NCBI GenBank assembly: GCA_947648495.1
Contig: CANSOA010000001.1
Coordinates: forward strand, 62,001-126,000
DNA: 64,000 nt
Source: an uncultured Clostridium sp.
Lineage (GTDB): Bacteria; Bacillota; Clostridia; TANB77; CAG-508
Reading direction: 5' to 3'
Shown: positions 56,262 to 64,000 of the stretch, piece after piece
How positions within the stretch are numbered: the first letter of the stretch is position 1
How the letters are laid out: each line of letters begins with the position of its first letter
Notes under the pieces: generated by a model
What the model saw: the letters and a program-made list of their open reading frames with translations, nothing else
The model's database searches: none
Told to the model about the DNA's origin: nothing
Position numbers and translations under genes: made by a program

Positions 56262-56529
56262 TTATTTATAAATAATCATAGTTTCATATGAAGTTCCAGC
56301 CAAACTACGTTCACTTTGCATATTAAATTTTATATCTAATATTTCATAACCATTCATTTGCATATAATCCAAAAAATCATTTATTTTTAAAGTATATTCT
56401 TTTTTTTTGCTTTTCCCCCAAATCAACAATTGTTTCAATTAGTAACATATGTACATTTCCATCTTTAGTTTTTAAATCTTCTTTATAGCTATCAATACCT
56501 TGTTTAATTCTTTGATTAAAAATTGACAT
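56262..56529 (-). CDS. Small DUF4177-like protein split at an A9 run
   Basis: About 89 residues if the frame shifts by -1 (or one A is added) in the nine-A run at about 56396-56404. The N-terminal half begins MSIFNQRIKQGIDSYKEDLK and carries HMLLIETIVDLGEKQ. The continuation EYTLKINDFLDYMQMNGYEI closes the fold with MIIYK, a DUF4177-like pattern. Without the shift the product ends early after a lysine-rich tail. A AAA AAA G-type runs promote both ribosomal -1 slippage and transcriptional slippage, so this may be real recoding or a sequencing indel. It is not of the CGGN type. Confidence 0.45.
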
Positions 56530-56606
56530 TTTTATTTCCTCCTTATTGTATGATATATGATTAATCATATCATAAATTTAAGAAAAAGCAAGAAAATAAA
56601 ACAAAT

Positions 56607-57377
56607 TTATTTCACTTTATCCAGCAACTCTTTCTTTTTCGTCTCAAACTCATACTCAGACAACACACCATCTTTATATAGTTGTGATAATCTTTCTATT
56701 TGTACTGACGCACTTTCTTCCGTAATATATCGATGTTCCACTTTGGTAATTGTTCCATTTTCAATATATTTTTCATTATTCTTCGAAATAATAAGTTTCA
56801 ATACGGACATAGCTTTATCAGCATTAGACATCATTGATTTATATGTCCCACCATTTTTAGAGACCCTACCATATTCTTTAAGATTTAATTTAATATTAGG
56901 ATTTTTAAAATCATCTACTGTAATATTTATATAATATTCTGTACAATATTGATTTTGTGTTGTAAAAGCTGTTATCTTAGAAGTTGCAATAGTATTTTGA
57001 GTAACATTTGTATTTTCTTTTAACTCACAATTTACAATCTGAGAAAATCCATATTCTGTATTAAACAGCATAACTTTTTTGTTCTTATGACTAACATAAA
57101 AGTTTTTTACTACTTCTTCATATCCATTTTCATACAAATATAATTCTAAATCTTTTTTCTCTTGCTCAAGGTTTATTATTTTATGTTTTATTTTATTTAT
57201 CTTTTTTGCTATATAAACTTGTAAAACAATTAATGCAACATCAAACAAAAGTAATATTGGAATAATCAGTGCTAGTAATAAAAGTAATATTACAATTATT
57301 GGTAAAAGTATTTCTAAAATAATAAACATTAATTTCTTTTGTTTCTCTGTTTTTATTTGTAATACAATGTTATCCAT
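56607..57377 (-). CDS. Membrane protein with C-terminal SHOCT domain (copy 2)
   Basis: 256 residues, the same layout as 54694-55464: membrane hairpin near residues 18-60, charged helix, beta domain, SHOCT tail. The beta domain and tail are highly conserved between the copies, while the membrane hairpin has diverged, suggesting the soluble part is under stronger constraint. Its upstream region carries the TTTTGTCGA-type element. It forms a separate unit divergent from the small plus-strand gene at 57544. Confidence 0.7.
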   Translation of the reverse strand: MDNIVLQIKTEKQKKLMFIILEILLPIIVILLLLLALIIPILLLFDVALIVLQVYIAKKINKIKHKIINLEQEKKDLELYLYENGYEEVVKNFYVSHKNKKVMLFNTEYGFSQIVNCELKENTNVTQNTIATSKITAFTTQNQYCTEYYINITVDDFKNPNIKLNLKEYGRVSKNGGTYKSMMSNADKAMSVLKLIISKNNEKYIENGTITKVEHRYITEESASVQIERLSQLYKDGVLSEYEFETKKKELLDKVK

Positions 57378-57429
57378 ACTTTCCCCCCCTATATGCTTAA
57401 ATATATAATCAATTCGCTACAAAAGTAAA

Positions 57430-57486
57430 GGGAAATTTTGTCGAAAAGTAAAACTTTTTATTTTTTCGTCCGACATGTTTCGACAT
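57430..57486. repeat. 57-base repeat in island promoter regions (second copy about 59721-59776)
   Basis: Both copies read GGGAA-TTTTGTCGAAAAGTAAAAC… and end in CGACATGTTTCGACA. The ending contains the palindrome TGTCGAAACATGTCG as read on the other strand. They lie just upstream of the SHOCT genes at 56607-57377 and 59017-59667 and could be a shared operator, for example for a phage or host repressor. Confidence 0.6.
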
Positions 57487-57543
57487 GCATTCTCTTTCTT
57501 TTCTGCTATAATCAGTTTATCTTATAAGAAAAGAGATGATTTT

Positions 57544-57717
57544 ATGGATAACGAACAACGTGCTCACGATTTAGCAATGCTATATGTTAAAGAAGATATG
57601 AAGCCTACATATGCAGAACTTCAAGACCATATAAAACCTAAAGATATTTATTCTTTATATGTTAAAAGATATGTTGATATATTAGACAAAGTTAATCGTG
57701 ATTTTCCAAATAAATAG
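57544..57717 (+). CDS. Small plus-strand gene in the island
   Basis: 57 residues, charged and helical (MDNEQRAHDLAMLYVKEDMK, ending NRDFPNK). It is the only clear plus-strand gene between 41 and 64 kb and is divergent from the SHOCT gene at 57377. A TATAAT (57508-57513) and AAGAGATGAT ribosome region precede ATG. The QRAHDLAMLYV segment resembles short helical proteins found in gut Clostridia mobile DNA, but I do not recognise a named family. A divergent small gene next to a repeated operator-like palindrome could be regulatory. Confidence 0.55.
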   Translation: MDNEQRAHDLAMLYVKEDMKPTYAELQDHIKPKDIYSLYVKRYVDILDKVNRDFPNK

Positions 57718-57732
57718 CCTAATCATTTAGAG

Positions 57733-57894
57733 TTATTCTATTTTAAAGTCAGTTTTTTCGAAAACTGACTTTAAACTTTCTTTCGTTATTTCAGATGGAA
57801 CTTTACATTCAATTGTATAGTTTCTGCAGTGGATTTTTAATAATTTTAAAAGTATCTCTTTTATTTCTGCCATTTCTTTTTTTAATTCTTCCAT
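57733..57894 (-). CDS. 53-residue helical protein
   Basis: ATG 57894 with GGAGGATAG upstream opens 53 codons to TAA 57735-57733. The N-terminal helix is amphipathic and charged (MEELKKEMAEIKEILLKLLK), followed by a short polar tail with one CxxxxxxxC pair. Its start lies 4 bases after the stop of the orphan tape-measure module (57898), so it is read with it. Family not recognised. Such a short coiled coil could pair with another helix-rich tail protein. Confidence 0.5.
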   Translation of the reverse strand: MEELKKEMAEIKEILLKLLKIHCRNYTIECKVPSEITKESLKSVFEKTDFKIE

Positions 57895-58200
57895 AATCTA
57901 TCCTCCTACTAACGCTTCAATGTCTTTTCCTGTCTGTCTTTTTCTGTTTCTCAAATCATCCAAAAGTATCTGTCCTAATTTCTGATTTCCAACATAAACA
58001 GACAATTCTATTTTTTGATTATTTCCACCTGCATTTGCCAACGCCTCTTCAACAGTTTCTCGAATTGTATTCTTTGGTGCTGTAATTTCTGGGTTATAGC
58101 TTGCTCCTGCATATTCCCCGAATATATTTTTTATTATTTCCAACTATTACATTCAATTTAACCACTCCTTTATAGAAAAAGACAAGATTATCTCTTGTCC
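57895..58200. repeat. About 305-base direct repeat (second copy about 58707-59012)
   Basis: The repeat contains the orphan tape-measure module, its leader and the upstream GACAAGA/TCTTGTC hairpin. Copies are offset by 812 bases and differ at scattered positions, mostly near the gene's 3' end. Recombination between them would delete the PH-like gene at 58188-58598. Confidence 0.75.
57898..58143 (-). CDS. Orphan copy of tape-measure C-terminal module (1)
   Basis: 81 residues homologous to the very end of the tape measure protein at 59784. The shared motif is FGEY-x-GASY-x-PEITAP-xx-TI-xx-T, followed by a glycine-rich turn and a closing beta/helix segment (KIELSVYVGNQKLGQ…). It differs at only three residues from the second orphan copy (58710-58955). 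It begins without a tape-measure body, with a new ATG and ribosome site. It may be translated as a small tail or decoy protein, or serve as an exchange cassette for the tape-measure end. Confidence 0.7.
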   Translation of the reverse strand: MEIIKNIFGEYAGASYNPEITAPKNTIRETVEEALANAGGNNQKIELSVYVGNQKLGQILLDDLRNRKRQTGKDIEALVGG

Positions 58201-58598
58201 CCTACAATATTTTTATAATTATTAATCTGCTCATTAACAATATTCATAAAATTTTGATAATCTGTCATATTTTCTATAATAAATTCTTTTCCAGCAATAA
58301 TTATATGTAATTTTGTCAATAAACCTTTACTTTCTAGCGTAATTGCTTCAATGTTTTCAATTCTAATTTCATTTCTTTGTGGTAAAATGCCACTATTTAC
58401 CATAAGTATTCTTTTGTTTGTACATAAAATTTCTAGTTGTTTGTTATCATTTCTACCAGAACAAATTATTTTAATTTCTTCATCATCTTCTATTACGCTA
58501 TTTAATGTATGAGCTAAATATTTAAACCTTCCTTTATTAAAAAAATTTACTTTAACAAGACTATTTATTTCATATAGTAATTGATTCTCCTTTTTCAT
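58188..58598 (-). CDS. Bacterial PH-like (YokE-type) domain protein
   Basis: 136 residues. A helical N-terminus (NQLLYEINSLVKVNFF) is followed by a bacterial PH-like sheet: EEIKIICSGRNDNKQLEIL, CTNKRILMVNSG, RNEIRIENIEAIT, KLHIIIAGKEFIIENM. A closing helix follows. This YokE/bPH pattern is common in phage and Bacillota accessory genes, with unknown ligand. A GACAAGA hairpin terminator overlaps its stop region. It lies between the two orphan tape-measure modules. Confidence 0.7.
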   Translation of the reverse strand: MKKENQLLYEINSLVKVNFFNKGRFKYLAHTLNSVIEDDEEIKIICSGRNDNKQLEILCTNKRILMVNSGILPQRNEIRIENIEAITLESKGLLTKLHIIIAGKEFIIENMTDYQNFMNIVNEQINNYKNIVGDKR

Positions 58599-58709
58599 AT
58601 CTTTGTCCTCCCTAAAATTACTATACTACATATGTAATGTAAAATTTTGTCATATTTTGTCACAATATAACTTATTTTTATCGACTTTTTTTGACAAACA
58701 TATTTCGTT

Positions 58710-58955
58710 TTATCCTCCTACCAATACCTCAATGTCTTTTCCAGTCTGTCTTTTTCTACTCCTCAAATCATCCAAAAGTATCTGACCTAACTTTTGATTT
58801 CCAACATAAACAGACAATTCTATTTTTTGATTATTTCCACCTGCATTTTTTAATGCCTCTTCAACAGTTTCTCGAATTGTATTCTTTGGTGCCGTAATTT
58901 CTGGGTTATAGCTTGCTCCTGCATATTCCCCGAATATATTTTTTATTATTTCCAA
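58710..58955 (-). CDS. Orphan copy of tape-measure C-terminal module (2)
   Basis: 81 residues, 78 of them identical to the copy at 57898-58143, with the same ribosome site and leader. The resemblance to the tape-measure end covers the whole protein (FGEYAGASYNPEITAP, then TIRETVEEAL). Stop codon and 3' flank differ from the other copy. Being intact, with only conservative changes, suggests it is maintained by selection or by recent duplication or gene conversion. Confidence 0.7.
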   Translation of the reverse strand: MEIIKNIFGEYAGASYNPEITAPKNTIRETVEEALKNAGGNNQKIELSVYVGNQKLGQILLDDLRSRKRQTGKDIEVLVGG

Positions 58956-59016
58956 CTATTACATTCAATTTAACCACTCCTTTATAGAAAAAGACAAGAT
59001 TTCTCTTGTCTTCTTT

Positions 59017-59667
59017 TTATTTCACTTTATCCAAAAGCTCCATCTTCTTCATATTAAACTCATACTCTGTCAAAACACCTTCCTCATATAGTACTTGAAG
59101 TCTTGCAATTTTATCTGCTACGTCTTTCTCTGTGGTTTGTGTCATATGAATGCTAATATTTTTGTGATTTTCCATGCCTTTGTTAATTTCTTCTCTTAAT
59201 TTTATAAGATTTTCCTTAGAAGCTAATGCAATCTTAAAAGCTGTAGAACCATCATTTATAATCAACGAAAACATATCTGTATCAATCGAATTTATTTTTT
59301 CAAAAGGTATAGATTTAGAATTATTACCCGAAATTCCTATTATTAATAATTTTTTGTTTGTAACATAGACATAATTATCTTCTGTATTATTAGAAGTAGA
59401 ATGTCCTGCTCTTATATAAAAAGTAATTTCTTCATCCTTTATAAGATGTTTGGATAAAGCATATAACTCTTTATAGAATGTATATTTATCTGGTTTTTTT
59501 TGAACTAATTTGGGATTAAGTTCATTTAATCTTATTTCCAATTCTTTTATCTTAATTCTTTCTGTTTCAGATAAATTATTATACCACTTTTCATTAGACT
59601 TTTTGGACCATACAACAATTGCTACAATAATTAATACAATAATTAATACAATAATTAATATAACCAT
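59017..59667 (-). CDS. Membrane-anchored PH-like plus SHOCT protein
   Basis: 216 residues. The N-terminal helix is a simple-sequence stretch of Ile/Val (ILIIVLIIVLIIVAIVVW), encoded by a tandem repeat of about 12 bases at 59620-59660. A charged linker, a PH-like sheet (EEITFYIRAGHSTSNN, YVYVTNKKLLIIGISG) and a C-terminal SHOCT motif (ARLQVLYEEGVLTEYEFNM) follow. It sits directly downstream of the tape measure gene. The repeat-encoded helix could vary in length between strains. Confidence 0.72.
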   Translation of the reverse strand: MVILIIVLIIVLIIVAIVVWSKKSNEKWYNNLSETERIKIKELEIRLNELNPKLVQKKPDKYTFYKELYALSKHLIKDEEITFYIRAGHSTSNNTEDNYVYVTNKKLLIIGISGNNSKSIPFEKINSIDTDMFSLIINDGSTAFKIALASKENLIKLREEINKGMENHKNISIHMTQTTEKDVADKIARLQVLYEEGVLTEYEFNMKKMELLDKVK

Positions 59668-59783
59668 ACTATTTCCCCCAATCTATACTTTAATATATAA
59701 TCAATGACTACACGTGTAAAGGGGAATTTTGTCGAAAAGTAAAACTTTTTATTTTTTTGGTCGACATGTTTCGACACAATATT

Positions 59784-62700
59784 TTAAATCTCTATAATTG
59801 CCTTTCCATTATTTCTTTTTGCTTGATTTAATAAATCCGCAATCTCATAAGCCACTTTAATACTACCAAATCTAAACTCTATTTTTTCTAAACCACCATT
59901 GCTATTATTACCATTAAATTCAGAAAGCACATTTCTAAAAGTATCAGCAATTGTACTTTGTGGCGCTGTAATTTCTGGGTCATAACTTGCCCCTGAATAT
60001 TCGCCAAATATAGCAAGTGTTTCTTCATAGGCAACATTTCCATTTGCCAAACGTGGCAATGAAATTTCGCTTAATGGAGAAACATGTATATCTAATCCAA
60101 TTACTTGCCCAACTGCATTTACAATTCCATCTAATCCACTTAGCACTTTATTAATACCTCGAACAATACCATTCGCAAATCCTTCAATTCCCCCTAAAAT
60201 ATTATTAATCACATTTTTAATCGTACTCCAAATTCCATCCCATACATTTGAAACCGTCGTTTTTAGATTTGTCCATATACTCTCCCATGTGTTCTTAATA
60301 TTATTCAGTGTATTTGAAATATTAGTTTTCACATTATCAATTTTTTCTTTAATCGTTGATTTGATATTTTCCCATATTTCTTGTACTTTTGTCTTAATAT
60401 TTTCAAGCTTTTCAGAAATATTATCCTTTATTTCAGTAAACTTTTCAACGACTTTATCTTTTAACTCTATTGCTTTTTCTTTTATAGCGTTACACACATT
60501 TTCGACAGTTTCTTTGATAGTATCCCAATGCTTTACACATAATATTATAATTGCAATTACTGCTGCTATCGCTGCTGTAATTAATATAATTGGTAAATTT
60601 GCCGCAATCCAAGCAGCTGCATTTGCAATTAGTACAGCTGTTTCCTTTATTTTTTGTATAATTACTCCTGATTGAATAACCTTATATAATGTTAATGCAG
60701 TTGTTACCAAACCAATAGCAATTGCCAATGCCTCCAATAGTGTAATTGCTATTTCATTACTTCCAATCCAATTCAAAGCATCTCCAATTGTATTTAAAAC
60801 AGTTCCAACTGTTGACAAAGCAATTTCAGCAATAGGCACAAGCAAAGACGTTAAATCATCTAAAACAGGTTTTATAAATTGGCTTATTCCAGCAAAAGCT
60901 GTCGAAACACCATCAAGAAATGTTTGAAAATTTTCACTACTTGCAATTTCTTGTATAGTTCCCAAAAGGTCATCTAATATATCTCCAACATTTTTTATAA
61001 ATACACTTACGCTATTATCCTCTCCTAGTAAACCTTCAAATAATCCACCTACACCATAAAAAGCATTTTTTATGGTTTGTCTAACAGTCTCCCAAATTCC
61101 TGCCCAATCAATATTTTGTAAAAAAGTCTTTATCGATTCGCCAATAGCAACCCAATCAACCTCTGTCAAAAAAGAATTTATTGAATTAAAAATACCTTTA
61201 ATTCCTTCACTTACCGTCTGTCCCGCAGTCACCCAATCCACATTTGCAAAAAATCCATTTACTGCATTACCAATTGCCGTCCCAAACTCACCGCCAATTA
61301 AACGTCGTCACAAAACTATGTGCAAAATATATCGCCGTATTCAGTCCCTGTGCGATTGTATTACCTACTTGATACCAATCCGTCGTCGTAATAAATCCAT
61401 TCAAAAAATTAGCAATATTCGTTCCAATCTGTCTTGCAGTATTTTGAATTGTATCCCACGGAATACTTGCCATCGCCTCATTCAACTTCTGACCCAATAA
61501 TGCACCGAACTTGATACCAATCACCATTCGCAATCGCATCCATAATCGAACTGCTAGGGTCAACCTGCGACAAATCAAAACTAGGACCACTAGCCCCACT
61601 TCCAGAACCTCCACTATCAGCATTCTCATTATTTTGTATGTTATTAATTTCATCATGCACACCAGCCAACTGTTTCGTCTCATTCTTTGTCTTCTTTGCA
61701 CTACCTGCCATACTAGCGTAACTTTTCGCACTCGCTTTCGCAAAAATATTCACTTTAAACAAAGCATACACAACGCTTTGAATTGCTTTCATTAAATTAT
61801 AAATCAAATTTGTAATCCATTGAATAACAGGAGCCAAAGCCGAACCCATCGCATTTTTCATATAATCAATATTTGTCGAAAGCTGTTGTGCCCCTGCACT
61901 CTGACTAGAAAGCCAACTACTCGATGCACTACTCAACGTCGAATAAGCACTCCTAAGCGAAAAAAGAGCCCCCGCATACTTCAAAATATGACCCAAGCCC
62001 TCTTTCATTCCTGTACTCATTTGCTTAATCTGATTTTTAATCTTCACCGTAACTCCAGACATACCATTCAATTTAGGCATCACACTTCCAATCGAAGAGG
62101 CCATCTTAGCAAACACATTCGAGCCACCACCAGAACTCTCAAGCTTCTCCCTTTTATCATTCAACCTCTCCAATTCTGCCTCTGCTTCCACAATCTCCTT
62201 CGTAGACAAATGAACCTCACCATTCAAACCACCCTGCAACTTCTCTTCCAATTCACTAATCTTATAATTCAAAAGTTCCAGTTCTTTACTCGAGCCACCA
62301 CCACGCAAAGCCCCCTTAAACTGCTCCACATACGGTTTCACCTGTGCAATTTTAGCCCTCAAAATATCCCACATTGACATACTATTTTGACTTGGTGCAA
62401 CTACTGTCGCTTCACTTGGCATACTTATTTCAGGCTGTAACAAATCTTTTGCTTGCATTTTAGAATAATCAATAAACTTAACATTTGATAATTCTTCCAC
62501 TTTCTTCTTCGCTCTTTCCGCCTCTGTGCCAATCTCTTTAATACTTTGTTTCATATTATCTACATTACTCAAATCATCATTTACTTTATCAAAATCAACT
62601 CCATTAATCTTCATTCCAGAAACATCACTACCATCAGGCTCTTTTTTATAATTATCTATAAAATTTTCAATCGATTTACTATCATACTTCATAAAGCCAA

Positions 62701-63433
62701 TCTTAGAAATCTCTTCACTAACTTGTTTTACCACTGGTTTTATTTCTTCTATTTTCTTTTTATACTTCTGTAATTCAAGCATATTACCTAAATTAAAATT
62801 AGGACCTTTCAATTTCTGAAATTCAGTTGATATTCCAGTTATCTCATTCTTTACATTTTGAAATTTTATCCCGCTAATATTACTTTTTGTTTTTGCCGTT
62901 TCTTCATTTATCTTTGCAACCTTTTCATATAATGCATTTAATTCTGTTTTCGCTTCTTTTAATAGTGAATTATAACTTATAAAATCTCTTTTCAGTCCCT
63001 GTGACTTTTCATCCAATTTCACGTATTGTTTATTAGCTCCTAAGTCTTCAGTTGGCTTTTTCCTCTCTCTTATATCTCTTTTATTTTCTTCCACAAAATC
63101 TAATTTCATTTCAGTATCATTTACTTTTGACTGAAAATACTTAACTCGCTTTTCAAAATGTTTTATTTGTTCCTCAAGACCATCAACTTTAATATCACTT
63201 CCAAAACCTGACATTGTCTTCTTAGCCTTCTCAACCTCTTTATTTACTATCTTAACCTGCTGTGTCACCCTTCCAAAATCAACATTCTTAGCAATCCCCT
63301 TAAAATCAACCTTACTCACTTCACCCTGAATTCTCCCCAGCTGTTTCTTAAACTCAGGAAGCATCCTTTGAAACCCCTTCAAAGCCTCCTCCACTCTCGC
63401 CGTCACAATAATTTCAATCTCTTCTGCAACCAT
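59784..63433 (-). CDS. Phage tail tape measure protein with two CGGT +1 sites
   Basis: About 1215 residues. The long coiled coil (residues 1-330) is followed by a Gly/Ala-rich segment and repeated helical blocks with the motif TDWYQVG / VDWVTAG / VDWVAIG. A hydrophobic middle and a C-terminal module (FGEYSGASYDPEITAP) complete it. Straight reading gives three pieces. Skipping C at CGG 61507-61505 gives DWYQV-G-ALLGQKLNEA; skipping C at CGG 61293-61291 gives TFNW-G-EFGTAIGNAV. Each restores the repeat pattern (NGDWYQVG-ALLG matches TTDWYQVG-NTIA). It sets tail length and takes part in DNA delivery. ATG 63433 follows AGAGGTGAG. Confidence 0.88.
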
Positions 63434-63465
63434 TCTTCTCACCTCTTTTCCTTCAAACATCAAAA

Positions 63466-63495
63466 AACATCAGACTTCTCTGATGTTTTCTATTA
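63466..63495. terminator. Hairpin terminator upstream of the tape measure gene
   Basis: AACATCAGA and TCTGATGTT pair around CTTC, flanked by A-rich and T-rich sequence. It is almost the same hairpin as at 50706-50745. Confidence 0.6.
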
Positions 63496-63505
63496 TATTT
63501 TTGTT

Positions 63506-63961
63506 CTAATTTTCTTTCACATTTTTAAAAAATTCATGAAAATTAATTAAAGGGATTGTAATTGGTGGCATTCCACTCAACGCTGTTGCACTATTTATAT
63601 ATGCTCTACATAAATGAGATAATGTAGTCGCTCCATTTAATTTTAACATTTCCTCAAACTTATCTATAGAAACATTTGCACTTCCATTAAATAATGCATT
63701 CATTGTCATATTTATTTTAGCAACTTCATTATCTTCTTTTAATGCATTATCCATAACATCTATGTCATATTTCAACTCTATCTGACCAATCAAGTCTTTT
63801 TCATTAATATCTATTATAGCAAAACCAATATTCATATCCATAGTCAAATCTCTATCTAAAGTTATCTTATTAAACACATTTAAAGAAAATTCACTTATGT
63901 AATTATCCATTAGCTGAAAATCTGCTGGTACTGTTGAATGTTCCATAAACCATTCCTCCAT
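63506..63961 (-). CDS. SecB-like chaperone domain protein of the prophage
   Basis: 151 residues. The fold pattern and the C-terminal motif GMPPITIPLINFHEFF closely resemble the SecB signature (GxPPxxxPxxNF), preceded by LCRAYINSATALS. The N-terminal half is strand rich (EFSLNVFNKITLDRDL, MNIGFAIIDINEKDLIG). In this place, just before the tape measure gene, it could act as a tail-assembly chaperone. SecB-like proteins also occur as toxin-antitoxin chaperones, but no such module is beside it. AGGA and ATG 63961 mark the start. Confidence 0.65.
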   Translation of the reverse strand: MEEWFMEHSTVPADFQLMDNYISEFSLNVFNKITLDRDLTMDMNIGFAIIDINEKDLIGQIELKYDIDVMDNALKEDNEVAKINMTMNALFNGSANVSIDKFEEMLKLNGATTLSHLCRAYINSATALSGMPPITIPLINFHEFFKNVKEN

Positions 63962-64000
63962 AATCTATATTATTATTTGTAGTTGATAAATAAGTTATAT

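Noticed and set aside
53579..59700. CRISPR array or repeat-spacer structure in the repeat-rich island
   Set aside because: The repeats are 57 to 305 bases long, few in number, and contain genes, promoters or terminators. No short regularly spaced repeats were seen.
1091..61507. Sequencing or assembly error as the cause of the fifteen frame breaks
   Set aside because: Random insertion of a C before GG would also fall inside codons such as TGG, AGG or across phases. All fifteen fall exactly before an in-frame glycine codon, on both strands, in host and phage, and always make a zero-frame CGG. Two or three other breaks in the window look like normal indels. Error cannot be fully excluded without reads, but it is unlikely.
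1091..61507. CGG reassigned to another amino acid or to tryptophan, as in some other bacteria
   Set aside because: A triplet reassignment would not restore the reading frame. Every site needs one extra base to be consumed.

Overview
The window is AT-rich DNA from a Gram-positive, spore-forming member of the Bacillota, most likely class Clostridia. An alpha/beta-type small acid-soluble spore protein (37319-37489), a serine D,D-carboxypeptidase, ClpC, a LonB-like protease and strong AGGAGG ribosome sites support this. No rRNA or species marker is present, so the organism cannot be named.

Layout. 1-4.8 kb: end of a surface-polysaccharide type cluster (glycosyltransferase and polytopic membrane proteins). 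4.8-8 kb: small metabolic enzymes, a secreted nuclease and a tRNA-Gly. 8-10.9 kb: accessory DNA (a DUF4160 pair, a candidate small RNA, a decayed foreign gene). 11-17.2 kb: tsaE, tsaB, rimI, a LonB-like protease and a large coiled-coil protein. 17.3-22.5 kb: tRNA-Thr, small accessory genes, a D,D-carboxypeptidase, rlmH and a DMT permease. 22.6-31 kb: secA, prfB, aspartokinase and uvrA. 31-40.5 kb: membrane proteins, a Nudix hydrolase, greA, an MgtC-family protein, a spore protein and clpC. 41.1-64 kb: the left part of a siphovirus-like prophage read on the minus strand (SecB-like protein, tape measure, tail tip, fibres, holin, endolysin, integrase). It is interrupted at 50.7-59.7 kb by an island of small accessory units.

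Main result. Fifteen positions in thirteen genes need a +1 frameshift, and every one has the same form. The zero-frame codon is CGG, and the correct reading resumes one base later with a glycine codon GGN (CGGA 7, CGGT 7, CGGC 1). The affected genes include secA (twice), prfB, uvrA, aspartokinase and a DUF4160 gene. Three prophage genes are also affected, the tape measure twice. By my hand scan, CGG is otherwise almost absent from the zero frame of host-type genes, although it occurs about 70 times in the other two phases. The window also encodes a tRNA-Gly with anticodon UCC followed by G37. Its four bases U34-C35-C36-G37 are exactly complementary to CGGA. The simplest model is that this lineage decodes CGGN as a four-base glycine codon and its phage has adapted to the same rule. 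The main counter-evidence is a response-regulator-like gene with two in-frame CGG codons.

Secondary results are a promoter-operator motif shared by three accessory genes, a candidate ribosome-site switch, duplicated orphan copies of the tape-measure C-terminus, and self-contained promoter-gene-terminator units encoding PH-like and SHOCT-ended proteins.
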